DNA from: Cryptomeria japonica
Lineage: Eukaryota > Streptophyta > Pinopsida > Cupressales > Cupressaceae
Length of the DNA stretch: 64,000 nucleotides
Reading direction: 5' to 3'
Assembly: GCF_030272615.1 (NCBI RefSeq)
Contig: NC_081415.1
Coordinates: forward strand, 268,448,425 to 268,512,424
Each line of letters begins with the position of its first letter. The stretch's first letter is position 1. Of the stretch, positions 1 to 10,524 are shown in pieces. Below the pieces are notes generated by a model. It saw only the letters and a program-made list of their open reading frames with translations. It was not told the DNA's origin and did no database searches. The position numbers were made by a program, and so were the translations under genes.

Positions 1-1136
1 ACTTCAGTATTCATGTTTGTAGGAGATTAAATCTAGGAGATATAGTTATGCTAGATTTCCTCTGTAGTTGAAACAAATTTATTGTTTCCTATTCAGAGTG
101 TAACTCTTTGTCCTCTTTCTATGTTGTAAAAAATGGCATCCTCTTGATATTCTGGGAGTGGACCTGCCAGTGGTTAGAGTTAGTTAGGAATTTCATTATT
201 ATAAATAAGTTTAGATATCCCTTCTTAGGGACGTGAACATCGACTACTGTAATTTTTATTTTTTTCAATTTTACTGTAGAATAGTTTTTAGTAGATACTA
301 TGATGTAACAAATGTTTTTAGATCAATAAGATAATAATCCAATTTACTGCACATAGTTGATTTTTGGGAAGACTTGCTAAGTGGGGTGCCACTTAGTAAG
401 AATTCCACCCTTTTGCATTCAACAATTATTTTCTTTCAAAATTTAGTTTGTTGTCCTGGTGGTTGACTATTCCTGCAACCACTAGAAATCATCCTGTGAA
501 TATTCCTACAACCAAGGCAGACATATTAGTTTCCTGCCTACTTGCTATGGACCAATTTCCTATTTTTCCGAATTCAAGGTAGTTTCTGTTCAAGCATTTC
601 GGTTATTTACTTTCAGAAACATTTTCTTCTTAGTAGAATGACTACAATGAGGACTTTAGTGCATATACCTTGTTGACCCATTTCAAGTATATGCCCCGAG
701 TTGATAGAAAAATGAGCTTTCATGATGATCATATAACTACTTTATATGGATGTCCAATCCCTAAGTCATGGCCTCAGAGTCTAGTTATTAGAACCATTAA
801 GAGAGACAAACAACTTTCATATACATTAGAAATTTGATAAATCAATCCCATTTAGCTTCATACATGGTAGTAGAAGTGAATTACCTTAGTTTGAGTGTTC
901 AACTAGTGGTATTTTAGGATTGATATATGCATACACAAATGTCTAAATATTGATCAATTTATATTTATAACCTACAAAATACTTTATAGTTGATTATGCT
1001 GAATACTCCTCATATTATTGATTGTCCAAAATCTATAATCGCCTTTCCATTGACCCACACCTTTCATTATACCACCATAAATTTTAATACCACATCTATA
1101 CAAGTTGTAGTTGGCTATAATACACACCAAACTATC
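1..1136. other. Unassigned flank left of element A
   Basis: AT-rich DNA with no confident gene. One plus-strand open stretch of about 66 codons ends at a stop near 836 and reads ...LTHFKYMPRVDRKMSF... followed by ...GCPIPKSWPQSLVIR.... It could be a worn Copia gag fragment, but I cannot tie it to a family and the call is weak. The last five bases, GGTCT (1137-1141), are the left target duplication of element A. Confidence 0.4.
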
Positions 1137-1141
1137 GGTCT

Positions 1142-1589
1142 TGTGAGATTTTGCCAAGATCAAGAGCTCAACGAAATGTACAAAATAGAGACACAATATA
1201 GGACAAGAATAAACTATATTCTCATCAATAGAAAATGATCAATAATCAATTTCATACAATGTAGATGAGCCTACTTATATAGGCAAGGCTAGGGATATGT
1301 GAGCACACAAACATGAAATGTGGCTCAATAAGAAACAAGGGTAGGTAGGAAATAGGTGTGGGTAGGTAGGAGAAACAATATAATATTCCACATGAGGTGG
1401 ATCACCCACTGAATGTGGAGTGTAACAACAAGATCAACACCATAAAAGGTGGAAATTCTCCTACACACACTATCCCAATGTGGCACAAACACCCAAGTGT
1501 CTCATACCCAAACTACTATGAAATGCATTTCTTAAGTAAACTTAAGTAAGTGTAATAATATCCAAGATGAATAATTATTTACATCAACA
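1142..1589 (-). repeat. Element A 3' LTR
   Basis: 448 bp, aligned end to end with 13772-14219. On the minus strand it starts TGTTGATGTAAATAATTA and ends ATCTTGGCAAAATCTCACA. A TATA-like motif lies in its middle. It is closely similar to the 460-bp LTRs of element E. Confidence 0.95.
1275..1281 (-). promoter_or_regulatory. TATA-like box in A/E family LTR
   Basis: On the minus strand the sequence reads GCCTATATAAG. The same heptamer TATATAA is kept in all four LTRs of the family, at 1275-1281, 13905-13911, 22135-22141 and 33175-33181, while neighbouring bases vary. In the 5' LTR copies it would position RNA polymerase II initiation of the genomic transcript. The start site itself is not known. 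Confidence 0.55.
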
Positions 1590-1600
1590 CCCCCCCTTAA
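1590..1600 (-). other. Element A polypurine tract
   Basis: The minus strand reads TTAAGGGGGGG directly before the TGTTG start of the 3' LTR. This is the expected position and composition of the plus-strand DNA synthesis primer. Element E has the equivalent tract at 22452-22460. Confidence 0.85.
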
Positions 1601-1795
1601 GTGCAACTTAGGGGAATGCACTTAAGTCTACAATGCAACTAAGCAATGCAAGATGGGTCCTGGCTACTAGGCCATGTTAGGTACCCATGTACAAATGCAA
1701 ATGCATGCAAACCAATGCAATGAAATCTCTCACAAAGTGGGGAAAGAGAGAAAAACCCAATGGGAAAAAACCCTCCCCCCAAAAAGAGATGAAAA

Positions 1796-2239
1796 CTATA
1801 CAAGAGAACTCTCATAGAAGAATGTGAAGGATAAAACCCCCTGTGAGGAAAAAAGTCCCCCCCATATGAGAGAAGAAGAGAAGCTAGGAAGCCCCCCCCC
1901 CAATGTGGAATCTGCACCAATGATAGAAGCTCGATGTATGAAGAAACTGCTCCATGAACGTAAAACAACATTCCTCCCCTTAGGAAGAAACAAAACCAAA
2001 GGTGTATCCATGAAGTCTTCCCAATCATGAAGGGAAGATGTATGAAGAAAACTCATGATGAATGAAATCTCTAAAAATTGCTCAAGTGTCCCCGTGTCGA
2101 CGCTGAAAGATACCCCCTCCAAAGGTGGTAAACAGTGCCACACTGCTGAGAAAGGCACTCCAAGATCTAGTGGAGATGGATGTAGAACATGTCCCAAAGA
2201 CTCACATGTCTCCTCAAAAGATAAAGAGACCTCCTCCAA
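1796..2239 (-). other. Possible readthrough tail of element A protein, or 3' untranslated region
   Basis: An open frame continues for 147 codons directly after the stop that ends the acidic tail, in the same frame. Its first part (EEVSLSFEET...) is matched in element E (KVSLSFEETYESLD, about 30370-30420), so at least this part may once have been translated. The remainder is rich in Gly-Gly and Phe-Phe runs and looks like non-coding 3' sequence read in a lucky frame. No domain is recognised. Between 1601 and 1795 I see only A-rich 3' sequence. Confidence 0.3.
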
Positions 2240-3721
2240 CTACTGTACATAAGTATCCACAATCATATCAACCTCGAAAGAATGATCATGTAGAGAATGA
2301 ACAAGAGGGTCAGAGTTTTCCCTCACAACAATCGAAGAAGGATCATCTTCATCAAAGAGAAGATGAATGTCATCAATGATGTCTCCCAAATCTGCAATGT
2401 AGGATTCCATAAATAAACCTGTAATATCTGTCAAGTAATCATCCCATGAATCTGAAGCTGGAAGACAATGAATATCCTGCTGCACTGAATCACATGAAGG
2501 CAAAACTATCGCACTATCTGTATCATCAGGTGCAATAGGTGATGTGATATCAATATGAGGAGATGAAATACGAGACTCAAGAATGGGGTCACATGTGAGA
2601 ATCCCCATGTTCAAGTGCCCAAAGTTCTCCTCAAAATCAGAACCATCACAAGAAGTGTGATCATAATGTGTAGAATCATCAAATGTGAAATCATCATCAT
2701 CAACAAAATCTGAAAAGGAGTATAACTGAGATGCATGATCAACCACCCCAGTTGCAATGATAGCTCTAGTCTCCAAGTCTCTAATGAAAACTGAGTCAGG
2801 TGTGAACTCCACAACTCTCTTAGTTGCGCCATGTGTGATTTGATAGATAGAAAGGAGATTGTTTGTCAAGTGGGGTACACACAACACATCATTGAAGGAG
2901 TTATCCCCAATGTCAATAGATCCTTTCCCAATCACATCCATGTATGTATTATTTCCCATCAAAATCTATGGCATGGTGCAAGACTCAAATGTAGAGAACA
3001 TAGACTGCGAAGATGCCATATGATGAGAAGCCCCTGAATCTAGAAGCCATCTCTCTGAATCATGATTGATAGTAGCACATAGAGCTTTTCCTTTTCTTGT
3101 CCCAAAAGAGTGAGTCTTCCCACTTGTAGAAGCCATGAATGCTTGCCCTTTTCCTTTTGAATGTGAGGAAGTGGAAGTTGATGAATCATCCTTCTTGTAG
3201 ACTTTAGGCAAATTAATGTTATGCTTTTTGAGGATATGTGTGAGCTCATCAATCTTCTTAGAATAGCAACGATTCTCCTCATGACCAAACTTTTTACAAT
3301 AGGCACAAGTAGGTCTCTCCCTCTTTGGTGAGTTATCCCTCTTGGAAGTGGATGAATCTCCTTGTTGTGGAGAAGATGGTGCTTTGTCCTTAGGCTTTGA
3401 TTGCCATTTCTTCTTGTTTGAGTTGTCCTTTCCTTGATTTCCTTTGTTCCCTTGATTTGCCACTAATGCTTGAGACTTAGAAGTCTTAAGAATGCCCATG
3501 CTTATCAACTTAGTTTGTTCCATCATCAATATTTCATTGAAAGCATCAAATGTAGGCATTGTGTAGCTTGAACCCATTGTCATCCTATGGGTTTGGAAAC
3601 TAGAGACAAATGCTACATATTCTTGTGGAAGCTTGCCTATCAAGTTGAATATCAATTGAGTATCCTTCTTATCAATGCCACAATCTTTGAGTTGTGCCCT
3701 CAACTCATTTGCCTTAGTGAC
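2240..3721 (-). pseudogene. Element A gag (C-terminal part), CCHC knuckle, protease and acidic tail
   Basis: This is the downstream part of the A polyprotein, cut from its N-terminus by element B. In order on the minus strand it has the end of the UBN2-type gag domain (MEQTKLISMGIL), a lysine-rich linker, a zinc knuckle CAYCKKFGHEENRC, and a Copia-type aspartic protease site WLLDSGASHHMASS with the D-S-G triad intact. A TAG at 2966-2968 follows, where element E has CAG. After it come conserved protease flaps (LCVPHLTNNLLSIYQITHGA) and a tail of about 150 residues very rich in Asp and Glu, ending at 2240. The tail matches no domain I know but is shared with element E. Residues read into B beyond 3721 do not belong to it. 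Confidence 0.85.
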
Positions 3722-3892
3722 TGTAGCATCGTAAAATTGTGACACTTGCAATTTTGACTGCATTTGGGTCTTCACGATGGTGGCACAACGTTGAACCTAA
3801 ATGGAGACCCCGAAACTTGTTTACGACATCAAAAACTGCATCTTTCTGCACCTTGGCTTGATCCTCCTTGCACCTTTATATCCCGGGAGGTG

Positions 3893-3981
3893 GGACCATG
3901 GCGCCCAGTGCCCTGGTCCTTCAGGACCATTGCGCCTAGCACCTTGGTCCCTCAGGACCATGGCGCCCGGCGCCCTGGTCC
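3893..3981 (+). repeat. Three tandem GC-rich hairpin units in element B 5' LTR
   Basis: Three 27-bp units at 3893-3919, 3924-3950 and 3955-3981 (31-bp period) each start GGACCA and end TGGTCC, apart from small changes. The third is nearly palindromic, with GGCGCC on both sides of the centre. They lie about 120 bp upstream of the TATA-like box, so they may be enhancer or silencing sites, but no function is shown. The 3' LTR has the same set at 10696-10784. Confidence 0.8.
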
Positions 3982-4103
3982 CTGGCCCTATTTTGGCCTG
4001 GTCTCTTGTTGGGCATCGGGTCTTCAAGTTTGCAATTTGGAAAATAATGCTCCTAGGTCGGCCTAAGGTCAGAAAAATCAGTCTCCTAACCCTAATTGAC
4101 AAG

Positions 4104-4110
4104 TATATAA
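4104..4110 (+). promoter_or_regulatory. TATA-like box in element B LTR
   Basis: TATATAA within AAGTATATAAACTAC, repeated at 10908-10914 in the other LTR. Its position, about 380 bp into the LTR, is reasonable for a promoter at the end of U3. No initiation site can be read directly. Confidence 0.5.
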
Positions 4111-5369
4111 ACTACATTTCCCCTCCCAGAAAAAGGGGAGGAAAAACATATGTGTGCAAGAGGCGGAAGCGATAGGCAAACATTCAAACATTCAAACATT
4201 CAAGCATTCCTTCAAGCAATTGAGCATTCTAGGTCTCCATTCAAGGCTAGGTGTTGCATTCAAGACAAGGATTCAACCATTGAAGAGGAGATCACATACA
4301 ACATACAACATCATTACACCTTTGCATGCAAGAATACAAACATTCTTACAACAAGGTATCAGTACTTGATTACATTACAAACATTTACATTTAAAGCATT
4401 CTCATTTCTTGGTTAATTCCAAAATTGGGGTTTGACCTGAAGGCAAATCCCTAAACCCTAACCCCCCAATCATCCTCTCTTTTCTGTGTGTAGGTTGCAG
4501 GTACGTGGCTGTAATTGAAGATCTGGAATCCTTGTGCAGAGATGAATAGATCTCCCTTCATTTCGCAGATTTTTCAGAGGACCGTGTGCACTCCGGGCAC
4601 CATCGTCCCAACAAATTTCACTCAAAATTGTAGGACAGCATCGTCTTGACATTTTACTGCTAATTTCAGGTCCGTAGCTTCATCCCGTGTCTCTATCTCC
4701 GTCTACAAGCGAATCTTTCCTACTTTTACATACACTCCTAGTTCAATCCTTCTATCTACATTCTTTACAAAAGAGGGTATCCTTGCTGTCTCAACCCTTG
4801 AAACTCATTTAGAATTCGATCTTGCATTGTGTGGGATTGGATCTTCTGAGTTTCAACCCCTCTTTTGAATGTAAAGTCTCTCCTAAGTGAAAACTGTCAA
4901 TCCTAGTGACCTCCTTTCTCTCTCCTTGGAGTGGGGGAACACCTAGGGTTCGATTTTCTGCTTTACATTTTGGTGAACCTGACGTGAACATCCTAATTCT
5001 GATTATTCATGGTTAGATCTGAAAATTTTTGCTTCCTTAACTACATTTCCATGTTTGATCTTTTGCAAATTTTAGAGGTTAATTGCATAAAAACCCTAAA
5101 TTTTCTTTTTAGTAATTGAGCTTGTGAAATGTTTAATTGTTAATGCTTGTTTCAGATCTACCCTTCTATTGCAAATTATCAATTCATATTTGTGCCTTAA
5201 TTCTGAAAATTAAGTGGTTAAGTGTCAAAACCCTAATTTTTAACCCTCTTGATTCAACCTTTGACCGATGATTTTACTGATCAAAACACCTCCAAATCGG
5301 CTGTAACTTTGGATTCCACAACAAAATCATAATATCTCTCATCCCTGAAAATTTTGAAAAAAGTTGCGA

Positions 5370-5399
5370 GGACCGTGTGCACCCCGAGCGCCATTGTCC
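5370..5399 (+). other. GGACCGTG stem motif, leader copy 1
   Basis: GGACCGTG, a loop, then CATTGTCC. It is preceded by CCCTGAAAATTTTGAAAAAAG and followed by a GAAATTTC box. Context and motif recur as leader copy 2. Pairing here has one mismatch and one G-T pair. Confidence 0.5.
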
Positions 5400-5996
5400 C
5401 CAACTTGTTTTCCGAAATTTCAGGAGCTAGATCTTACTGTATTTTTCTGCTAGAATCCAGAATCTTGGCTGATTTCATCAATTCTAACACTTTCAAAATT
5501 AAAGTCAAAGTTGGTCTAGTGATTGCTTGGATTAAGGCTTCTAATCATTCAAAAATTGTTGAAATTGAAATTTTGTGTTAAAATTGTGTTTCTTATTGTC
5601 CTAAATCTGAAAAGTGTGTTGGCATTCATTCAAAGTTTCAGTGCTTTATTCAAATTTTTTTTTGCAATTTGTGACTTTTGAAATTAAGTGTTTAATTGCA
5701 ACAACTTTGATTTCCGCTTTCAAAATTGAATTTTGCATGAAATTGAGTCAACTTTTAAATTTCAAAGCTTGCATTGCTTTTAGTATTCCCTCTAAAATCA
5801 TAAAATTCAAAATTTCAGTTTCCCTCTCTTTTTCAAAATTCAAATTTTGCATTTTTCAACAATCTTGGTAGGATTCAATTTTGAGATTGCAACTTTAATT
5901 TGGCCTATCTACAGATCGTAAAATCACTCAATTTTTTCAGATTAGCTTTAAAATCATCATAACCTTCATCCCTGAAAATTTTGAAAAAAGTTGCAA

Positions 5997-6026
5997 GGAC
6001 CGTGTGCACTCCGTTCGCCACGGTCC
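5997..6026 (+). other. GGACCGTG stem motif, leader copy 2
   Basis: GGACCGTG and CACGGTCC form a perfect 8-bp inverted repeat around a 14-base loop. Related copies lie in both LTRs (4579-4608, 11383-11412) and at 5370-5399. It is a possible RNA structure of the leader, such as a packaging or dimerisation site, but that role is a guess. Confidence 0.5.
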
Positions 6027-6326
6027 CCGACATTTTTTTTGAAATTTCGGGAGATTGTCATGGTTGCATTTAACAGCTTAAATCTAGGAGATTGGCTGAT
6101 TTTATTGAAATTTGCTACCTCTAAATTCGAAAATAAGTTCAAAATTCAAGATTTCAATTTTCAAGACAACAATTAAAATTAAGTGCTACCCCCTTGGCCC
6201 TAATTTTTAGTTGTCCCTACCTTTCTTGGAAGTTGTGTTTCCCTCTTCTTTCATAAAGTTCAAATTGGATAATCATTATCTCATTGTTCAATTTTGCCAA
6301 CTTTATTTTTCAAAATTCAAAATCTT

Positions 6327-6341
6327 CTCTCTCTCTCTCTA
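6327..6341 (+). repeat. TC microsatellite before element B gag
   Basis: A run of TC dinucleotides ends four bases before the gag ATG. It is pyrimidine-rich on the sense strand. Confidence 0.8.
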
Positions 6342-6345
6342 GTGC

Positions 6346-8355
6346 ATGAGTTTTACAACAATAAGCCCTACTTACACTATTCCCGTTAGACGAAGCCTTA
6401 GAATTAAGTCTTTCCAAGGTTTAATTCCCAAAGAGATGGAACCTAATTTGAATGGCCTTTTTAACGAGGACACGGGTAATTCCTCCAATCCTCTTAATGA
6501 TGAAGAAGCTCTCCATGAGGTTTCTATAGAACAACTTTCGAAATTGGATAACCAATTTGATGATTTTCAGCAATGGATGTCTCGAGAATACCCCGATAGT
6601 CAAGCTCTTTCATTAATTGAGGGTCTAAAACGTATGGTTCAAAGTGATAAGAATGGAGTTGATATTTTGCATAGTATTGCACACATCATGGATTCGAATG
6701 TGATGCCTATGAAGAGTTGTACCAAAACTTTAGGTTATACACAACCTCCTACTCAAGTCAATCATTCTATTCCTTTGACAACTTCTATTGCTAGTATACC
6801 TACTTTTACATCAAACATAATGACTACTTCAATACAAAACATTCCACCTATGATCACTAGTCATGGGGGAAATCCTTCTTCTTCAATTAACCCTCTTCCT
6901 TCATTCAATCCGACTTATTCATTCATTCCTTCAATGAGTGTCCCTATTACATCTCCACAAATGAACATGACGCAAGGGGGCAATTCATTCAACCATTCCA
7001 TTCCTCCTTGTAGTGCTCCTTTTTCCCAATCATCTCCTATGACTAACTATCATAGTGTTCCACCACCTTACTCTCAATCAATACCTTCTTTCAATAACAT
7101 AATACCTCCATCACAATCTAACATGTCTAATATGAACTCTTCGACTGAAGTGACCATTAACAATCTTGCACAAACTGTCTCTTCTTTACAGCAACAAATT
7201 GCCTCTATGAATCAATCTAAGTTTAGTGTGCCCACATTTGATGTTGCGAGCCCACTTTCTCTTGACATTGTTCGAGCTATCCCCCCTAAGCATGTTGAAA
7301 TCCCACAGTTGGAGCTTTATAATGGTAAATGTGATCCTCTAACACATGTTAAGACCTTTCAAACAATATGTACCGATTTTGCTCATGACCAAAGGTTGCT
7401 TGCAAAACTGTTTACTAGAACATTAAGAGATAAGGCTCTACAATGGTATTGCTCGTTGCCTTCCTATTCTATTACTTCTTTCCAACAACTTGCAAATGCT
7501 TTTATTCAACAATTTCAAAACAATATAAGTCCTAAAGTTACTTTGATTGATTTAATGCATTGTAAACAAGGTGTTAAAGAAAAAGTGACTGATTTCATTG
7601 GTAGATATAAGCATTTGTGTGCTCAAATTTCTTTCCCAGTACCTGACAATGATATTCAAAGAATCTTTATTTCTAATTTACAAAAAGATATTAGAGAAAA
7701 ACTTCTATTTTCTGAGTTTACTTCTTTCCAACAGTTATGTGCAACTCTTCACAATTATCAACTAACTGTGAGTCAAATGGAACAAGCAAATCCTATGGCT
7801 CCGAGTGATAAGGGTGATAGTAGTCAACAACCATTTGGGAAGTTTCAACTGAATAGAGGGTTCATTAAGTTCAATGAAAACATCACCAACAACAATGTGA
7901 ATGCAGCATCAAGAGTGCCTCCTATTTCTAAATTTTTCAAGAAAGAAAGAGAGTTTACTCCTTTGAATGAATCATTGCATAGTATTATGAATAAGTTATT
8001 GGAACAAAATGTGCTTACTCTCCCTCCTATAAAGCAAATAGATCCTGCAAAGATTAATTCACCCTATTTTGATAACAAATCTTTTTGTCAATTTCATCGT
8101 CAACCCGGGCATGATACTGAAAAATGTTTTGCTTTAAAGGGTAAAATTCAAGATTTGATTGATAATAATACTATCTCTGTTTTAGGTGTGAATGATAAAG
8201 GCAACACATCTGTAGCTCTTCCTAACCAAAATCTTAGGATTTTTACTGATCCATTACCTTCTCATACCTCTAATGTGATTGAGACTAATGGTTCCTCTTT
8301 CTCACCTGATGGTCTTATGTCTATGACTCCGAATGTGATTAACTTTGTAGAGTAG
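6346..8355 (+). CDS. Element B gag polyprotein (669 aa)
   Basis: Structural protein that would assemble the virus-like particle. Residues 1-140 are charged and resemble no family I know. Residues about 140-300 are low complexity, rich in Ser, Pro, Asn and Thr. The retrotransposon gag domain runs over about 320-485, starting at LELYNGKCDPLTHVKTF and including KALQWYCSLPSYSITSFQQL and NLQKDIREKLL. A cysteine-histidine motif, CQFHRQPGHDTEKC, lies near residue 585 and resembles the knuckle of Tat/Ogre-type gags. The ATG directly after the TC run is the first in a frame open for 2 kb. It is the only long uninterrupted retroelement frame in the window. The protease follows in another frame. Confidence 0.88.
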   Translation: MSFTTISPTYTIPVRRSLRIKSFQGLIPKEMEPNLNGLFNEDTGNSSNPLNDEEALHEVSIEQLSKLDNQFDDFQQWMSREYPDSQALSLIEGLKRMVQSDKNGVDILHSIAHIMDSNVMPMKSCTKTLGYTQPPTQVNHSIPLTTSIASIPTFTSNIMTTSIQNIPPMITSHGGNPSSSINPLPSFNPTYSFIPSMSVPITSPQMNMTQGGNSFNHSIPPCSAPFSQSSPMTNYHSVPPPYSQSIPSFNNIIPPSQSNMSNMNSSTEVTINNLAQTVSSLQQQIASMNQSKFSVPTFDVASPLSLDIVRAIPPKHVEIPQLELYNGKCDPLTHVKTFQTICTDFAHDQRLLAKLFTRTLRDKALQWYCSLPSYSITSFQQLANAFIQQFQNNISPKVTLIDLMHCKQGVKEKVTDFIGRYKHLCAQISFPVPDNDIQRIFISNLQKDIREKLLFSEFTSFQQLCATLHNYQLTVSQMEQANPMAPSDKGDSSQQPFGKFQLNRGFIKFNENITNNNVNAASRVPPISKFFKKEREFTPLNESLHSIMNKLLEQNVLTLPPIKQIDPAKINSPYFDNKSFCQFHRQPGHDTEKCFALKGKIQDLIDNNTISVLGVNDKGNTSVALPNQNLRIFTDPLPSHTSNVIETNGSSFSPDGLMSMTPNVINFVE

Positions 8356-8405
8356 CAGAAAATCCCTAAAGAACCTTCCATCACATTTGATTCAGTGAAA
8401 CTATC

Positions 8406-8942
8406 AGGGCACCTGATGGTCCTTTATATATAGTTGCAAAAGTCAAGAATACACCTTGCCGTGGAGTGCTTATTGATCCTTCTTGCATGGTTAATGTCAT
8501 TACTGAAGAATTTCTTTTTACTTTGCAATTGAATCAAGTGATCTATGAGAAAACAAATGTGGTTGTGAAATTATTTGATGCATTTTCTTCTCCTGCAATT
8601 GGTTCTATTACATTACCTATTGAGGCCCATAACAAATCCCTTGATGTGAGCTTTGCTATTATTCCATCCTCCGAACAATTTTGTGTGAAGCTAGGCTATC
8701 CTTGGCTATCTTCCATGAAAGCTATTGCTTCTCCTATTCACAAGTGTTTGAAATTTCCCCATAATGGTGAAGTTGTTACTGTCAATCATAGTCTCTTTAA
8801 ACCAGCTGAAAGAACTTCTAGCGTTCCTATTGATTATTTTTGGCCTAAACAATTCCAATCTCTTCCACCTCGAAGTGATCATCTTTTCAACTCTTATCAA
8901 AAGTGGAAAAAAGATATGATCCTATCTCTAAGTGAACCTTGA
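8406..8942 (+). pseudogene. Element B aspartic protease domain
   Basis: A retropepsin-like domain in frame with the downstream block but shifted against gag. It starts near APDGPLYIVAKV and contains VLIDPSCMVNVI, where Gypsy proteases of this group usually have D-P-G-S-S or D-T-G. The hydrophobic VKLGYPWLSSM motif lies near the end. Replacement of the glycine after the catalytic Asp suggests a dead enzyme. A stop precedes the domain and TGA at 8940-8942 ends it. A role as retropepsin is inferred from family position and these motifs. Confidence 0.7.
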
Positions 8943-9731
8943 ACACCCAAACTTGATATTCCTATCGTTCTTGAGAAGGAAGTTCTTCCTTTGAAAGATA
9001 AAACTAATGTCTTTCCTCAAGAAGATTCCCAACCCATTCCTATGGATGTGACTATGTCTATGTCTAATAAACTTTCTAAAAGTAGACCTATGCCTCCTCG
9101 TCATGATGGACTTGGTCTCCTTCCAAAACCAAATATTCCTTCTTTATATGGAGTAGTTCCTCCTCCTTCCTCTTATAAAGAGAAGAGACCTTCCTCTTCT
9201 CCTATTATCCAACCTAAGAAACCACAACCTAAACACCCAAGTGATAAGGATGAGAACATTCCTCCTCCTCAATCTTCTCAACTTCCTACTAAGACTAGAC
9301 GAAATCCTTCTGCGCGTGAATGCCGATGGAAGCGTCGTCTTAGAGCTCGTGCAGCTGCTTCTCAAACTTTGCAATCCCCAAAAACACCTTTAGCTAGTAT
9401 TATTCCATTTTCTCCTCAGCCAAAAATTGAGCCAAAATCTCCTAAGCATAAGATGCATGATGGTTTTGATCCTGTGTGAGTTAAAGATCCTATTTTTATA
9501 AATCTTGATGATGATATAGATGAAAATGTTACTTCTCTTGCTTCTGATAGTGAATATGAATATGTTGATATTGATAACCATTTATCTAACGAATTTTCTA
9601 AAGCACTTATCGTAGCTCCTAGACAAGAACAACGTGGCTTGGAACATGAACATAGCCCTTGTTTGGATCTTGTGATAGCTCCATCTGCTGTGTTGGATGT
9701 TCCTCCTCTAGCGTGTTTCCTGCCTTCCTGA
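8943..9731 (+). pseudogene. Element B proline/lysine-rich extension after protease
   Basis: Same frame as the protease, interrupted by TGA at 8940 and 9477. The first part is rich in Pro, Lys and Ser (PPPSSYKEKRPSSSP) and has a basic block near RECRWKRRLRARAAAS. The last part is acidic (NLDDDIDENV) and stops at 9729-9731. Here an autonomous element would continue into reverse transcriptase. None is present, so the polyprotein seems to end in this linker. I know no domain for it. Confidence 0.55.
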
Positions 9732-10509
9732 AATATTGATCAGCAAGATCGGGGGGTGGATGACGTGCTAGACTAGTTCATTAGCATAGCAGACTCTCTC
9801 CTCCTCTCTTGATATCTTTTGTTACTTCTTCTATGTGTTATTCTCATTCTTCTATTGGTTGTCCTTAGTGTTGTCTACTTGAGGATGATGCAAAGCATTG
9901 AGATCTCTTTTGGTCTCTCTCATGTTGACTCAAAAGACACATGTGTTCCCTTCTTCTAGGTGACCTTCCTTGATTGGGGAATGAAGAACAATTATGCATA
10001 CATACATATGATATACATGAAATATCATACAACATACTGACCCCAAGGAAAGCAAAGTCACCTCGTGATTTGTGTTTTGTGTCTATTATCCTTGGGTTTA
10101 TCTCACACTTGGGGGCTAAATCTTTGTGATAACATGCTCCTTTCCCTTCTCATTTCTTATGTGTATCACTACCTTAAAGCAATCACCCCCAATGAGGCAT
10201 GTGCAATCGCTTTAATGTAGGGGGCATACACTCCATCCATATCTCTTCAGGATACTTGTTTCTTGGCGAACTTAGCTTTGCCTTGAAAATTTTTGGTATT
10301 TTTCTCGCATGACTCATAGTGAGGGAACCGTACTATTGTCAGTCATGGTTCTCCCTCGTGATCTTCCCTTTTACTTTGTCAATCGAAGTCGTAAGATCCT
10401 TAGTCCACTGGGGGCTTGGTGTATCTTGCCTCCTTGACGTGGTGAAAGTCTTTCAATGTTGTTTCCTTGTACTTTACTGGAAGTATGGGCGTACGCTTAT
10501 ACTCCCGCT
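9732..10509 (+). other. Element B 3' non-coding region
   Basis: About 780 bp without a usable frame. It replaces the polymerase and integrase region of a full Gypsy element. It contains several phrases resembling its own purine tract: CTTGGGGGCTAAA near 10110, GTAGGGGGCAT near 10219 and ACTGGGGGCTTGG near 10410. Confidence 0.7.
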
Positions 10510-10524
10510 AAAGTGGGGGCTAAA
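10510..10524 (+). other. Element B polypurine tract
   Basis: TAAAGTGGGGGCTAAA directly precedes the TGTAGC start of the 3' LTR, the position of the plus-strand primer. Confidence 0.75.

Larger units (their letters stand above)
3722..4967 (+). repeat. Element B 5' LTR
   Basis: 1246 bp, from TGTAGCATCG to CTGCTTTACA. It pairs with 10525-11771. From left to right it carries three GC-rich hairpin units, a TATA-like box, an A/C-rich block with CATTCAAA tandem repeats (about 4180-4210), a telomere-like AAACCCTAACCC stretch near 4450 and one copy of a GGACCGTG stem motif. It has fewer CpG sites than the 3' LTR, for example CATCG against CGTCG at its start. Short open frames inside it look accidental. 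Confidence 0.94.
4968..6345 (+). other. Element B leader with candidate primer-binding site
   Basis: Long untranslated leader between the 5' LTR and gag. After a TTT spacer, TGGTGAACCTGACGTGAAC (4971-4989) could pair with a tRNA ending in GGTTCACCA, but I cannot name the tRNA. The leader is T-rich with many degenerate copies of TTCAAAATT. It carries two copies of a stem motif that is also in the LTR (5370-5399, 5997-6026), and ends with a (TC)n run just before the gag start. The short open frames in it look accidental. Confidence 0.65.

Noticed and set aside
1601-2239. Full-length coding extension of the A protein to 1796
   Set aside because: Only the first about 20 residues are shared with E; the rest looks like 3' untranslated sequence read in a chance frame.
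3801-4416. Open frames in element B LTRs (about 3764-4416, repeated at 10604-11220)
   Set aside because: They are identical in both LTRs, overlap in several frames, are made of hairpin and CATTCAAA repeats, and resemble no protein.
4968-4989. Naming the tRNA primer of element B
   Set aside because: The site is plausible (TGGTGAACCTGACG), but I cannot match it to a specific tRNA with confidence.
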